Positions 26,861 through 35,422 of a stretch of DNA of 64,000 nucleotides are shown here, piece by piece. Each line of letters begins with the position of its first letter. The stretch's first letter is position 1. The DNA comes from Paracoccus beibuensis (GTDB taxonomy: Bacteria; Pseudomonadota; Alphaproteobacteria; Rhodobacterales; Rhodobacteraceae). A program made the position numbers and the translations under genes. The stretch is from the NCBI RefSeq assembly GCF_026162625.1, contig NZ_JAOTBD010000020.1, forward strand, positions 1 through 64,000. Reading direction: 5' to 3'. The notes beneath the pieces are model-generated. The model did no database searches, had not been told where the DNA came from, and saw only the letters and a program-made list of their open reading frames with translations.

Positions 26861-28465
26861 ATGGCGGAATGGTGGCGCGACGCGGTGATCTATCAGATCT
26901 ACCCCCGCAGCTTTCAAGACAGCGACGGCGACGGGATCGGCGATCTTGCGGGCATCACGCGGCGGCTGGACCATGTCGCGCAGCTGGGGGTGGACGCGAT
27001 ATGGCTGTCGCCGATCTTCACTTCGCCCATGAAGGACATGGGCTATGACGTCAGCGACTATACCGACATCGACCCGCTGTTCGGCACGCTGGCCGATTTC
27101 GACGCGCTGGTGGAACGGGCGCACCAGCTGGGGCTGAAGGTGATCATCGACCAGGTCATCAGCCATTCCAGCGACAAGCATCCCTGGTTCACGGAAAGCC
27201 GCGCCGACCGCACCAATTCCAAGGCCGACTGGTATGTCTGGGCCGACCCGAATCCCGACGGCACGCCGCCGAACAACTGGCTGGCCGTCTTCGGCGGCCA
27301 TGCCTGGGAATGGGAACCCCGCCGGCGGCAATATTATCTGCACAACTTCCTGATCCAGCAGCCGGACCTGAACCTGTGGAACCCGGCCGTGCAGGACGCG
27401 CTGCTGGACACGATGCGCTTCTGGCTGGAGCGTGGCGTGGACGGCTTTAGGCTGGATACGGTGAACTATTACTTCCACGACGCGCAGCTGCGCAACAACC
27501 CGCCCAACACCGAATACGACGGCCCCGACGTCTATGCCTGGCAGCGCCACGTCAATTCCCGCAACCAGCCCGAGAATATCGCGTTCCTGAAGCGCATGCG
27601 CGCTCTGACCGATGAATACGACGGCCGCATGATGGTGGGCGAGGTCGGCGACAACGGCAAGACCGCGCTGGACATCATGGCCGAATACACCGCCGGCACC
27701 GACCGCCTGCACATGTGCTACAGCTTCGAGATGCTGAGCCGGAACTTCTCGGCCCGCCATTTCCGCGACACGATCCGGGTCCTGCAGGAAAATGCACCGG
27801 ACGCCCATGCCTGCTGGTCCTTCTCGAACCACGACGTGGCGCGGCATGTCACCCGGTGGGGCGACCACGCCTGCGACCCCGACGCACTGGCCCGGCTGTC
27901 CGCGGCGATGCTTTTGTCCTTCCCCGGCACCGTCTGCCTGTATCAGGGAGAAGAGCTGGGCCAGACCGAGACGGAGCTGCTCTTCGAGGAACTGACCGAC
28001 CCCCCTGCCCTGCGCTACTGGCCCGAGATCAAGGGCCGCGACGGCTGCCGCACGCCGATGGTCTGGGACGCGTCGCAGCCCCATGCCGGCTTTTCGGACG
28101 CCCAACCGTGGCTGCCGGTCAAGGACCCGCAGGCGGCGCGCGCCGTGGCTGGCCAGCAGGACCGCAATGACAGCGTGCTGGCGACCTATATAGCGATCCT
28201 GGCCTTCCGTAAGGCGCAGGACCCGCTGCTTTGGGGCAAGACCTCGTTCCTGGACCTGCCGGAACCCGTGCTGGCCTTCCACCGCACGCATGACGGGCAG
28301 ACCCTCACCTGCGCCTTCAACCTGTCGGACCACCCGCAGGCGCTGCAGGTCCAGGGCGCCACCTCGCTGGACGGCCCGTCGCAGGCCCGGCTGGACAGCG
28401 ACAGGCTTCTGTTGCCGGCCAAGGGCTTCGCCTGGCTCGACGGCGCCGTCACCCTGACGTGCTGA
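26861..28465 (+). CDS. GH13 alpha-glucosidase / oligo-1,6-glucosidase-like
   Basis: 534 residues from the ATG at 26861 (MAEWWRDAVIYQIYPRSF). GH13 conserved regions are DQVISHSSDKH, GFRLDTVNYY with the nucleophile Asp, MMVGEVGD with the acid/base Glu, and FSNHDVARH. The layout is that of cytoplasmic alpha-glucosidases of the AglA/MalL type, which release glucose from maltose, sucrose or short oligosaccharides. It is divergent from glgC and probably processes oligosaccharides from GlgX and GlgP or imported alpha-glucosides. It has no signal peptide. Confidence 0.9.
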   Translation: MAEWWRDAVIYQIYPRSFQDSDGDGIGDLAGITRRLDHVAQLGVDAIWLSPIFTSPMKDMGYDVSDYTDIDPLFGTLADFDALVERAHQLGLKVIIDQVISHSSDKHPWFTESRADRTNSKADWYVWADPNPDGTPPNNWLAVFGGHAWEWEPRRRQYYLHNFLIQQPDLNLWNPAVQDALLDTMRFWLERGVDGFRLDTVNYYFHDAQLRNNPPNTEYDGPDVYAWQRHVNSRNQPENIAFLKRMRALTDEYDGRMMVGEVGDNGKTALDIMAEYTAGTDRLHMCYSFEMLSRNFSARHFRDTIRVLQENAPDAHACWSFSNHDVARHVTRWGDHACDPDALARLSAAMLLSFPGTVCLYQGEELGQTETELLFEELTDPPALRYWPEIKGRDGCRTPMVWDASQPHAGFSDAQPWLPVKDPQAARAVAGQQDRNDSVLATYIAILAFRKAQDPLLWGKTSFLDLPEPVLAFHRTHDGQTLTCAFNLSDHPQALQVQGATSLDGPSQARLDSDRLLLPAKGFAWLDGAVTLTC

Positions 28466-28473
28466 CCGGCCCG

Positions 28474-28493
28474 CCGGGGCGTCAGCGCCCCGG
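28474..28493. terminator. Hairpin between alpha-glucosidase and small membrane protein gene
   Basis: CCGGGGCG and CGCCCCGG form a perfect 8-bp stem around TCAG. The right half overlaps the last codons of the convergent small gene, whose stop lies in the loop. Confidence 0.55.
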
Positions 28494-28667
28494 CCGCCTC
28501 CAGACGAACAGCGCCAACCCCAGATAGAGTCCCGCGCCGCCGAACAGCACCGCCCAGAACGGGTTCCCGGTCCACAGCTCGACCGCCGCCCACAGCAGGG
28601 GCAGAACCACGCTCAGCACCCGCACCCAGAGCGGCTTGAAAAACGGGGCATTCGGGTCAACCAGCAT
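28482..28667 (-). CDS. Small DUF3329-like membrane protein
   Basis: 61 residues from the ATG at 28665-28667. The sequence begins MLVDPNAPFFKPLWVRVL and has two hydrophobic segments, the second ending in Arg-rich residues. The opening DPNAPFF-PLW resembles the N-terminal DUF3329 segment found alone in many Rhodobacterales. It overlaps the 3' end of the LysR gene by 11 bases. Role unknown. Confidence 0.6.
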   Translation of the reverse strand: MLVDPNAPFFKPLWVRVLSVVLPLLWAAVELWTGNPFWAVLFGGAGLYLGLALFVWRRPGR

Positions 28668-29655
28668 CTTCTGTCCTTGCAGTTCGGGGGAACGCGTCGG
28701 GCGCAGTGCCGACAGGGGGGGTCCGGGGGGCCGGCCCCCCGGCGGTCGCGGGACGCAGCAGCCCCCGCTGCCAGGGCGGCGCCTCGGCAAAGGCGGCAGC
28801 GACATGGTCGATCAGCGCCCGCGTCTTGCGCGGCATCGGCCGGACCGGCGGCCAGACCGCGCTGATCGGCAGCGGCCGCTGCGGCAGGTCGGGCAGCACC
28901 TGCGCAAGGCGCCCGTCGCGCAGCGCGTCATGGACGATGAACAACGGCAGCAGCGCCAGTCCCAGCCCGCCGATGGCCATGTCGCGCATCGCCTCGCCGT
29001 TGTTGGCCGTGATGCGGCCCAGGCGCGGCGGCTCGATTCCCGGGCCGAACGGCCAGACCTCGCCCATACGTGCGTGCAGGTATCCGATCGCCTCGTGCCG
29101 GGCCAGGTCGCCGGGGCTTTCGACGCCGCCGTGCTGGGACAGGTAATCAGGGCTGGCGATCAGGACCCTTGGGTCCTCGCACAACCGGCGTGCCATCAGG
29201 CTGCTGTCCTTCAGATGGCCGATCCTCAGCCCGAGGTCGAAGCCCGCGCGGCCCAGATCGGTCTGCCGGTCGTCGTATTCCAGAACGATCTCCAGCCCCG
29301 GATGCGCGCGCGCAAAGCCCGCGATCACCGGCCCCAGGTGGCGAATGCCGAAGCTCATCGGCGCGGCCACCGCCAGCCGCCCGCGCAACTCGGCCTCGGC
29401 CGTGACGCTTTCGGTCGCGGCAACCAGTTCCGCCAGCGCCGGGCGCAGACGCTCGGCCAAGGCCAGCGCGCTGTCGGTTGGCGCGATCCGCCCGGCGTGT
29501 CGGATGAACAGCGCGACGCCCAGCTCGGCCTCGAAGTCGCTGATCCGCTTGCTGACCACCGACTTCGAAAGGTCGTCCCGCGCCGCCGCAGCCGAGATGC
29601 TGCCGGCGTCCAGGACCGCGAGGAAGGTGCGGATGTCTGACAGCGTCCAGTTCAT
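28657..29655 (-). CDS. LysR-family transcriptional regulator
   Basis: 332 residues from the ATG at 29653-29655 (MNWTLSDIRTFLAVLDAGSI). The winged helix-turn-helix is SISAAAARDDLSKSVVSKRI, followed by the periplasmic-binding-like effector domain (GRLAVAAPMSFGIRHLGPVI and later). Effector-domain features match the aaeR/dmlR-type group. It is divergent from the VOC dioxygenase gene at 29778 and is the obvious candidate regulator for that five-gene set. The C-terminal 35 residues are Pro/Ala/Gly-rich and probably disordered. Confidence 0.87.
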   Translation of the reverse strand: MNWTLSDIRTFLAVLDAGSISAAAARDDLSKSVVSKRISDFEAELGVALFIRHAGRIAPTDSALALAERLRPALAELVAATESVTAEAELRGRLAVAAPMSFGIRHLGPVIAGFARAHPGLEIVLEYDDRQTDLGRAGFDLGLRIGHLKDSSLMARRLCEDPRVLIASPDYLSQHGGVESPGDLARHEAIGYLHARMGEVWPFGPGIEPPRLGRITANNGEAMRDMAIGGLGLALLPLFIVHDALRDGRLAQVLPDLPQRPLPISAVWPPVRPMPRKTRALIDHVAAAFAEAPPWQRGLLRPATAGGPAPRTPPVGTAPDAFPRTARTEDAG

Positions 29656-29777
29656 GCCGCCACCATAGCGCCCGCCGCACCGTTCGCAAGAACCGAACAC
29701 CGCGTTGCACCCGTCCCGGCTGCCACGAACGGCCCGCTTGGGCCATATAGGATGCAATCAAGGAAAGGAGCTATCCC

Positions 29778-30719
29778 ATGCAACTGACCGGTATCCACCA
29801 CCTGACGGCCATCACCGCCGATGCCGCCGGCAACAACCGCTTCTATACGGAAACCCTGGGCCTCCGCCGGGTCAAGAAGACCGTGAACCAGGACGACACC
29901 TCGGCCTATCACCTGTTCTTCGCCGACGGGGCGGGCACGCCCGGCACCGACATCACCTTCTTCGACTGGCCCGCCGCCCGCGAACGCCGCGGCACTAATG
30001 CAATCACAAGAACGAGCTTGCGTGTGCCCGAGGGCAGCCTCGACTGGTGGGCCGGGCGCCTGACCGACCTTGGCGTCTCGACCGGCAAGGTCACCAACCT
30101 CGACGGCCGCCCCAGCGTCGATGTCGAGGACCGCGAGGGCCAGCGCCTGCGCCTTGTCGCAGCCCCCACCCCCGCCGGCCAGCCCTGGGACCGCAGCCCG
30201 GTCCCGGCCGAACACCAGATCCGGGGCCTCGGTCCGATCACCATCTCGGTTCCCGAACTGGCCCCCACTGAGGCGCTGCTGACCCAGGTCATGAACATGC
30301 GCCGGGTGCGGGACTATGCCAGCCCGGACGGCCACGGCCAAGTCCACGTGTTCGAGATGGGCGACGGCGGCGCCGCGGCGGAACTGCATGTCGCGGTCCA
30401 GCCCAACCTTCCGCGGGCGCGGCAGGGGGCCGGCGGCGTTCACCACGTCGCCTTTCGCGTCCCCGACCAGGCGGCGCTTTCGGACTGGACCGCCCGGGTC
30501 GGCCAGTTCCGCGTCCCCACCTCCGGCGAGGTCGAGCGCTACTACTTCCGGTCCCTTTACTTCCGCGAACCGGGCGGCAACCTGTTCGAGCTGGCGACCG
30601 ACGGGCCGGGCTTCGACGTGGACGAACCGCGCGACAGCATGGGCGAGGGCCTGTCCCTGCCGCCCTTCCTTGAAGGCCGCCGCACACAGATCGAGGCCGG
30701 GCTGAAGCCCCTCGCCTGA
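29778..30719 (+). CDS. Ring-cleaving dioxygenase-like VOC protein (MhqO/LinE type)
   Basis: 313 residues with two glyoxalase/VOC modules. Likely metal ligands are the His in [10 protein letters not shown] near residue 7, the His in [11 protein letters not shown] near 220 and the Glu in [13 protein letters not shown] near 275. Proteins of this type (MhqO, MhqA, LinE) open hydroquinone-like rings using Fe(II). The ATG follows AAGGAAAGGAGC. It opens a tight operon with an FMN reductase and another VOC protein, and a close relative lies reversed at 33618. Confidence 0.85.
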   Translation: MQLTGIHHLTAITADAAGNNRFYTETLGLRRVKKTVNQDDTSAYHLFFADGAGTPGTDITFFDWPAARERRGTNAITRTSLRVPEGSLDWWAGRLTDLGVSTGKVTNLDGRPSVDVEDREGQRLRLVAAPTPAGQPWDRSPVPAEHQIRGLGPITISVPELAPTEALLTQVMNMRRVRDYASPDGHGQVHVFEMGDGGAAAELHVAVQPNLPRARQGAGGVHHVAFRVPDQAALSDWTARVGQFRVPTSGEVERYYFRSLYFREPGGNLFELATDGPGFDVDEPRDSMGEGLSLPPFLEGRRTQIEAGLKPLA

Positions 30720-30730
30720 AGGAGATGACG

Positions 30731-31288
30731 ATGACCACGATCCTGGGACTGTCCGGCAGCCTGCGCCGGGCGTCGTTCAACTCGGGCCTGCTGCGCGCCG
30801 CGCAGCAGGTCGCCCCCGACGGCGTCACCCTGACCATCGGCAGCATCCGCGACGTGCCGCTCTATGACGGCGACCTGGAAGCCGCCGAGGGCATCCCCGC
30901 CGCCGTCACGGCGCTGACCGACCAGTTGGCGGCGGCCGGCGGTCTGCTGCTGGTGACGCCCGAATACAACAACGGCATTCCCGGCGTCTTCAAGAACGCC
31001 ATCGACTGGATGTCGCGGGGCGACGGGCTGAAGATCTTCAAGGGCAAGCCAGTGGCGGTGATCGGCGCCTCTCCGGGCAATTTCGGCACCGCCCATGCGC
31101 AGTCGCACTGGCTGCCGGTGCTGCGTACGCTTGATACCCGTCCCTGGTTCGAGGGCCGGCTGATGATGTCGCGGGCGGGCGACCTCTTCGACGATCGGGG
31201 GAACCTGATCGACGATAGGTCCCGCCAGCGACTGGCCGACTTCGTTGCCGGCTTTGCCGCCAGCCTGACTCCAACGGAGGTCCGATGA
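30731..31288 (+). CDS. NADPH-dependent FMN reductase / quinone reductase
   Basis: 185 residues with the flavodoxin-like fold of the ChrR/ArsH/AzoR-like NADPH-FMN reductase family. The phosphate loop is GLSGSLRRASFNSGLLRAA, and PEYNNGIPGVFKNAIDW is the diagnostic family motif. These enzymes reduce quinones by two electrons, and azo dyes or chromate secondarily. The second of two nearby ATGs is chosen because AAGGAG at 30719-30724 is correctly spaced for it. Its stop overlaps the next start. It would supply hydroquinones for the neighbouring dioxygenase-like proteins. Confidence 0.88.
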   Translation: MTTILGLSGSLRRASFNSGLLRAAQQVAPDGVTLTIGSIRDVPLYDGDLEAAEGIPAAVTALTDQLAAAGGLLLVTPEYNNGIPGVFKNAIDWMSRGDGLKIFKGKPVAVIGASPGNFGTAHAQSHWLPVLRTLDTRPWFEGRLMMSRAGDLFDDRGNLIDDRSRQRLADFVAGFAASLTPTEVR

Positions 31289-32052
31289 CAAAACGATCGA
31301 TCGACCACGTCGCGCTGACGGTGCGCGACCTGCCGGCGATGGCGGCGTTCTATGAGCGATGCCTGGGCCTGGCTGCGACTGACGACAACGGCCCCGTCCG
31401 TCGGTTTGGCGCCGGCGGGCGGGTGCTGATCGAACTGCGCGGCGATCCCGCCGCCCGCCCGCGCGACCTGCGCGAGGCGCGTCTTTTCCATACCGCAATC
31501 CTGCTGCCCCGCCGCGCCGATCTTGGCGCGTGGCTGCGCCATGCCGCCGATACCGGGCTGCGCCTGACCGGCGCGTCGGACCATGGCGTGTCAGAGGCGA
31601 TCTACCTGGACGACCCCGAGGGGAACGGGATCGAGATCTATCGCGACCGCCCCACCGACAGTTGGACCCGGCATGGCGACCGGATCGAGATGATGACTGC
31701 CCGGCTGGACCTCGACGAGCTTGCCGCCTCGGCCGACGGCCCCTGGCGCGGCGCGCCCGACGGCACCGCCATCGGTCACGTCCACCTGCAAGTAGGCGAT
31801 GTCGCGCAGGCGGATGCATTCCTGGCGGACCAGCTGGGCCTGACCCGAACCTTCGACGGTCCGGGCGCGGCCTGGTATGGATGGAACGGCTATCACCACC
31901 ACATCGCGGCAAACACGTGGAACAGCCGGGGCGCGGGCCGGCGTCCCGATGGCACGGCAGGGCTGGCCGAGATCGCGCTGCGGGGCAGCAAGGAAAAAGT
32001 TTTAAATGTTTTCGACCCGTGGGGGAACAAGTTCACGTCGACCGTGTTGTAG
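31285..32052 (+). CDS. VOC-family catechol-2,3-dioxygenase-like protein (CatE type)
   Basis: 255 residues, two VOC modules. The expected metal ligands are His in SIDHVALTVRDL, His in GHVHLQVGDV and Glu in GNGIEIYRDRP. YGWNGYHHHIAANTW is the strongly conserved C-terminal segment of the CatE subgroup. Its ATG overlaps the reductase stop, so it is translationally coupled. A very good intrinsic terminator follows. Confidence 0.85.
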   Translation: MTKRSIDHVALTVRDLPAMAAFYERCLGLAATDDNGPVRRFGAGGRVLIELRGDPAARPRDLREARLFHTAILLPRRADLGAWLRHAADTGLRLTGASDHGVSEAIYLDDPEGNGIEIYRDRPTDSWTRHGDRIEMMTARLDLDELAASADGPWRGAPDGTAIGHVHLQVGDVAQADAFLADQLGLTRTFDGPGAAWYGWNGYHHHIAANTWNSRGAGRRPDGTAGLAEIALRGSKEKVLNVFDPWGNKFTSTVL

Positions 32053-32079
32053 GCCGGTGTCAAAATTTCCAGAGTACGC

Positions 32080-32113
32080 CCCCGCCGCCGGACTTCCGGC
32101 GGCGGGGCTTTTT
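32080..32113. terminator. Intrinsic terminator between convergent VOC operons
   Basis: A perfect 12-bp GC stem (CCCCGCCGCCGG with CCGGCGGCGGGG), a four-base ACTT loop and then C followed by five T. This is the clearest rho-independent terminator in the window. It serves the plus-strand operon and may also stop transcription of the convergent fusion gene, whose stop codon is at its edge. Confidence 0.88.
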
Positions 32114-33618
32114 CAAGCCGTGGTCCGGCCCAGCCAGGCCTGCGCGCGGGCCATGTCATCGGGTCCGATCTCGTGCCCCGCGGCGACCACCTGCGCATCC
32201 AGATCGCCACCGCTGGCCGACAGCCAGTCGTTGAGCGCCGGCGCAGAGGCGCCATAGGGATCGCGCGCGCCCCGCAGCGTCAGGACCGACACGCCGGACA
32301 GGTCGGCCGCGGGCTGCGGGTCCAGCACTGCCATCGGCCGCAGCAGGATCGCCCGCCGGATCAGGCCGGGATGCAGCGCCATCACCGCGCCGGCGAAATT
32401 CGCGCCGTTTGAATATCCCACAACCGTCAGCCGGTCCGGATCGAGGTCATAGGCCCGCAGCGCCCCGTGCCAGAAGGCAGCGAAGGCCGCCGCTTCCGCC
32501 CGGATGTCGTCCTGGTCGAAGCTGGCCATCGACAGCCGCCGGAAGAAGCGCGCCACGCCTTCCTCGGTCGAACGTCCGCGGACCCCCAGCAGCGTGGCGC
32601 GCGGGGCGATGCGGTTGGCCAGCGGCATCAGATCCGTCTCGGACCCGCCGGTGCCGTGCAGCAGCACCAGGGTCGAGCCGTCGGCATCTTCCGGCGTGTG
32701 GATGCGGTGGATGAAGGGCAGGTCGCGCATGGGTCTCCTTTCCTCGCCCGGCCGGGCGAATTGCGGCAGGTGCAGCCGCAGGTCTATGTCATCGGTGAAA
32801 TGCGGCGGGACCTTCAGGGTCCGGCCGAGCGCGTCGGGGGCCTCGTCCACGGCCATGCCGGGACCATCCGTCGCCAGCTCGATCAGCGTGTTCGCGGGTT
32901 CACGGACATAGAGCGAGGTGAAGTACATCCGGTCATGCACCGTCACATCGTCCAGGGCCGCGCGATGCACGGCAATCGCGGCGACGTCGGGCATGCGCAG
33001 CGCGACGTGGTCGATGATGCCGGTGCCGGGGATGCCCGGGACGAAGCCACGCGTGTTGCGGATGTCCAGGACGTCCGTCTCGGACACCAGCCGGATCACG
33101 GCGCCCTCGGCCCCGCCGGGGCAATAGCCGAAGCGGGTCAGGAAGCCGGCGGTGGCCTCGGCATCCTCGGACCAGATGGTCACGCCCGCCAGTCGTGCGG
33201 GCGCGGCGGGCCAGCCGCCGTCGGGCAGGTCGGTGCCGACCAGCTTGACGATGATCCCGTCCGGATCCTTCAGACGCAGGACCGGCGCGCCGAATTCGCG
33301 TAACGGCCCCTCGATCCGCAGGCCGCGCTGCATGGCGCGGGTCAGCCAGTCGCCGATGCGGGCGCGCGGGATCGCCAGCGCGATCTCGGCCACCTGCCCG
33401 TGACCGACGCGCCCCGGCGCACCGTCCTGCCAGACAAGAAAGCTGACCAGCGTTCCGGGGCTGCCGGCGGCATCGCCATAGAACAGGTGCAACTGCTTGG
33501 CGTCCTCGAACCCGGCGGTCTGCTTGACCAGCGAAAGGCCCAGGAAGCCCATCCAGAAATCGATATTCGCCTGAACGTCGCGGGTGACGGCAGTGACGTG
33601 GTGAAGTCCCGAGGTCAT
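32113..33618 (-). CDS. VOC ring-cleaving dioxygenase fused to alpha/beta hydrolase (MhqO-MhqD-like)
   Basis: 501 residues. Residues 1-290 form a two-module VOC protein like the one at 29778 ([39 protein letters not shown]). Residues 297-501 are a phospholipase/carboxylesterase-type hydrolase: LVLLHGTGGSETDL, the nucleophile elbow VGYSNGANFAG, RGARDPYG and the catalytic His in VVAAGHEIGPDD. At the junction an ATG (32728-32730) is preceded by AAAGGAG, a complete internal ribosome binding site, so the hydrolase may also be made alone. In Bacillus the two activities are separate quinone-resistance genes. The main ATG has its own AAAGGAGATCTGCC leader. Confidence 0.85.
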   Translation of the reverse strand: MTSGLHHVTAVTRDVQANIDFWMGFLGLSLVKQTAGFEDAKQLHLFYGDAAGSPGTLVSFLVWQDGAPGRVGHGQVAEIALAIPRARIGDWLTRAMQRGLRIEGPLREFGAPVLRLKDPDGIIVKLVGTDLPDGGWPAAPARLAGVTIWSEDAEATAGFLTRFGYCPGGAEGAVIRLVSETDVLDIRNTRGFVPGIPGTGIIDHVALRMPDVAAIAVHRAALDDVTVHDRMYFTSLYVREPANTLIELATDGPGMAVDEAPDALGRTLKVPPHFTDDIDLRLHLPQFARPGEERRPMRDLPFIHRIHTPEDADGSTLVLLHGTGGSETDLMPLANRIAPRATLLGVRGRSTEEGVARFFRRLSMASFDQDDIRAEAAAFAAFWHGALRAYDLDPDRLTVVGYSNGANFAGAVMALHPGLIRRAILLRPMAVLDPQPAADLSGVSVLTLRGARDPYGASAPALNDWLSASGGDLDAQVVAAGHEIGPDDMARAQAWLGRTTA

Positions 33619-33772
33619 GGCAGATCTCCTTTCCCGGCAGAAGATGCCGCTGCGGCATCGTCCCCGCCAGCCGGCGGAGCCAAAACCCGGCGTTCGCCCA
33701 GGCCGAACCCATCCGCCCTTGCCCGTTCTGGATTTTGCGCCCACCGTCGGGACAGCAACAAAGGAGCATGCC

Positions 33773-34315
33773 ATGACGAAGACCGCGCAGCAGGTGCTGG
33801 ACTTCTGGTTCTCGGACGGGATGAAGCCGAACTGGTTCGCCAAGTCCGACGACATCGACAGCCGCATCCGCGACGACTTCTCCACCACCTATCAGGCCGC
33901 GCACGAAGGCGGGTTGGACCACTGGATGGAGGACGCGGACAGCGCGCTGGCCCTGGTGATCGTGCTGGACCAGTTCCCGCGCAACATCCACCGCGGCGAC
34001 GCGCGCAGCTTCGAATCGAACGACATCGCCCTGCGCCACGCCCGCACCGCACAGGATCGCGGCTTCGACCGGGACCAGTCGCCGGAACGCCGTCAGTTCT
34101 TTTACCTGCCCTTCATGCACAGCGAGGATCTGGCCGACCAGGACCGCTCGGTCGCGCTGTACGAGGCGCTCGGCAACGGCCACTCGCAGCACTTCGCGCG
34201 GGAACATCGGGACATCGTCGCCCGCTTCGGCCGCTTTCCGCATCGCAACAGGGTCCTCGGCCGCGACAGCACAGCGGAGGAAGCCGAGTTCCTGAAGACC
34301 CATTCCGGGTTCTGA
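33773..34315 (+). CDS. DUF924 family protein
   Basis: 180 residues, normal for the family. Diagnostic stretches are VLDFWFSDGMKPNWFAKS at the N terminus, LALVIVLDQFPRNIHRGDAR in the middle and the C-terminal HRDIVARFGRFPHRNRVLGR. The fold is all-helical and TPR-like; no biochemical function is known. The start at 33773 follows AAGGAG; the open frame upstream has a different composition and overlaps the divergent gene. Confidence 0.87.
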   Translation: MTKTAQQVLDFWFSDGMKPNWFAKSDDIDSRIRDDFSTTYQAAHEGGLDHWMEDADSALALVIVLDQFPRNIHRGDARSFESNDIALRHARTAQDRGFDRDQSPERRQFFYLPFMHSEDLADQDRSVALYEALGNGHSQHFAREHRDIVARFGRFPHRNRVLGRDSTAEEAEFLKTHSGF

Positions 34316-34353
34316 TCTTGCAGCCAGGGCAGGCCCGGCCTAGCCTTCGCGGC

Positions 34354-35388
34354 ATGGACCAGCTGCCCTGCTTTTATGCGCCCGATACCGCCGCCCATGA
34401 TCCGCAGTTCTGGATGCTGCGCGGCGTGCCGATGCGGAACAAGGAAACCGCCGAACGCGCGGACCGCCTGCTGGCCGGCGTCGCGCTGGCCGGGCTGACG
34501 GCCAGCGAGCCGCCGGTGACCGACCGCGCCGCCATGCGCGCCATCCATACACCGCGTTATCTGCAGTTTCTGGAAACGGCGTGGCAGGAATGGCAGGCCG
34601 CCCCCGGCGCAGGCCCCGAGGTCGTGGCGAACCTGCATCCGCAGAAGGCGACGCAGACCTATCCTTCGGGGATCACGGGCCGGGCGGGCTGGCACATGGC
34701 CGATACCGGCTGCCCGCTTGGCCGCGACACCCTTTCTGCCGCGCTGCGGGGCGTGGACACGGCGTTGGCGGCGGTTGATGCGGTGGCGCGGGGTGCGCGG
34801 GCAGCCTATGCGCTCTGCCGTCCGCCGGGGCATCATGCGGATGCGGATACGGCGGCAGGACACTGCTTCCTGAACAATTCGGCCATCGCGGCGCAGGCGC
34901 TGCGGGCGCATCACGACCGCGTCGCGATCCTGGACATCGACGTCCACCACGGCAACGGCACGCAAGAGATTTTCTATGACCGCGCCGACGTGCTGACCGT
35001 GTCGGTCCATGCCGATCCGGACGCGTTCTATCCCTTCTACCTGGGCCATGCGCCCGAAACCGGGCGCGGCGCGGGCGAGGGGTTCAACCTGAACCTGCCG
35101 CTGCCCCTGAAAAGCGGCGATGCGCCCTGGCTGCAGGCCATCGCCGATGCCACGCGGCGCATGCGCGCTTTTGCCCCCGGCGCGCTGGTGCTGGCCCTCG
35201 GCCTCGACGCGCACGAGAACGACCCTTTCAAGGGCCTGCGCGTGACCACCCCCGCCTTTGCCGAGGCCGCGCGCCTGATCCGCGCCCTGCGCCTGCCGAC
35301 CGTGATCGTGCAAGAGGGCGGCTATCTCTCCGAGGATCTGACGCAGAACATCGCCAGCCACCTTCGGGGCTGGATCGACGGCCCCTGA
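34354..35388 (+). CDS. Histone deacetylase-like / acetylpolyamine amidohydrolase family protein
   Basis: 344 residues. The arginase-deacetylase fold is shown by CRPPGHHADADTAAGHCFLNN, the zinc and charge-relay motif AILDIDVHHGNGTQEIF and ALGLDAHENDPF near the end. The length and the N-terminal layout (RNKETAERADRL, HTPRYLQFLE) match acetylpolyamine amidohydrolases, which release acetate from acetylated polyamines. Bacterial members of this family also take other N-acyl amines. The start follows a weak ribosome binding site 38 bases after the DUF924 gene. Confidence 0.82.
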   Translation: MDQLPCFYAPDTAAHDPQFWMLRGVPMRNKETAERADRLLAGVALAGLTASEPPVTDRAAMRAIHTPRYLQFLETAWQEWQAAPGAGPEVVANLHPQKATQTYPSGITGRAGWHMADTGCPLGRDTLSAALRGVDTALAAVDAVARGARAAYALCRPPGHHADADTAAGHCFLNNSAIAAQALRAHHDRVAILDIDVHHGNGTQEIFYDRADVLTVSVHADPDAFYPFYLGHAPETGRGAGEGFNLNLPLPLKSGDAPWLQAIADATRRMRAFAPGALVLALGLDAHENDPFKGLRVTTPAFAEAARLIRALRLPTVIVQEGGYLSEDLTQNIASHLRGWIDGP

Positions 35389-35422
35389 CCGGCCTATAGG
35401 GGCGCTGAACCAAGGGGGCACC

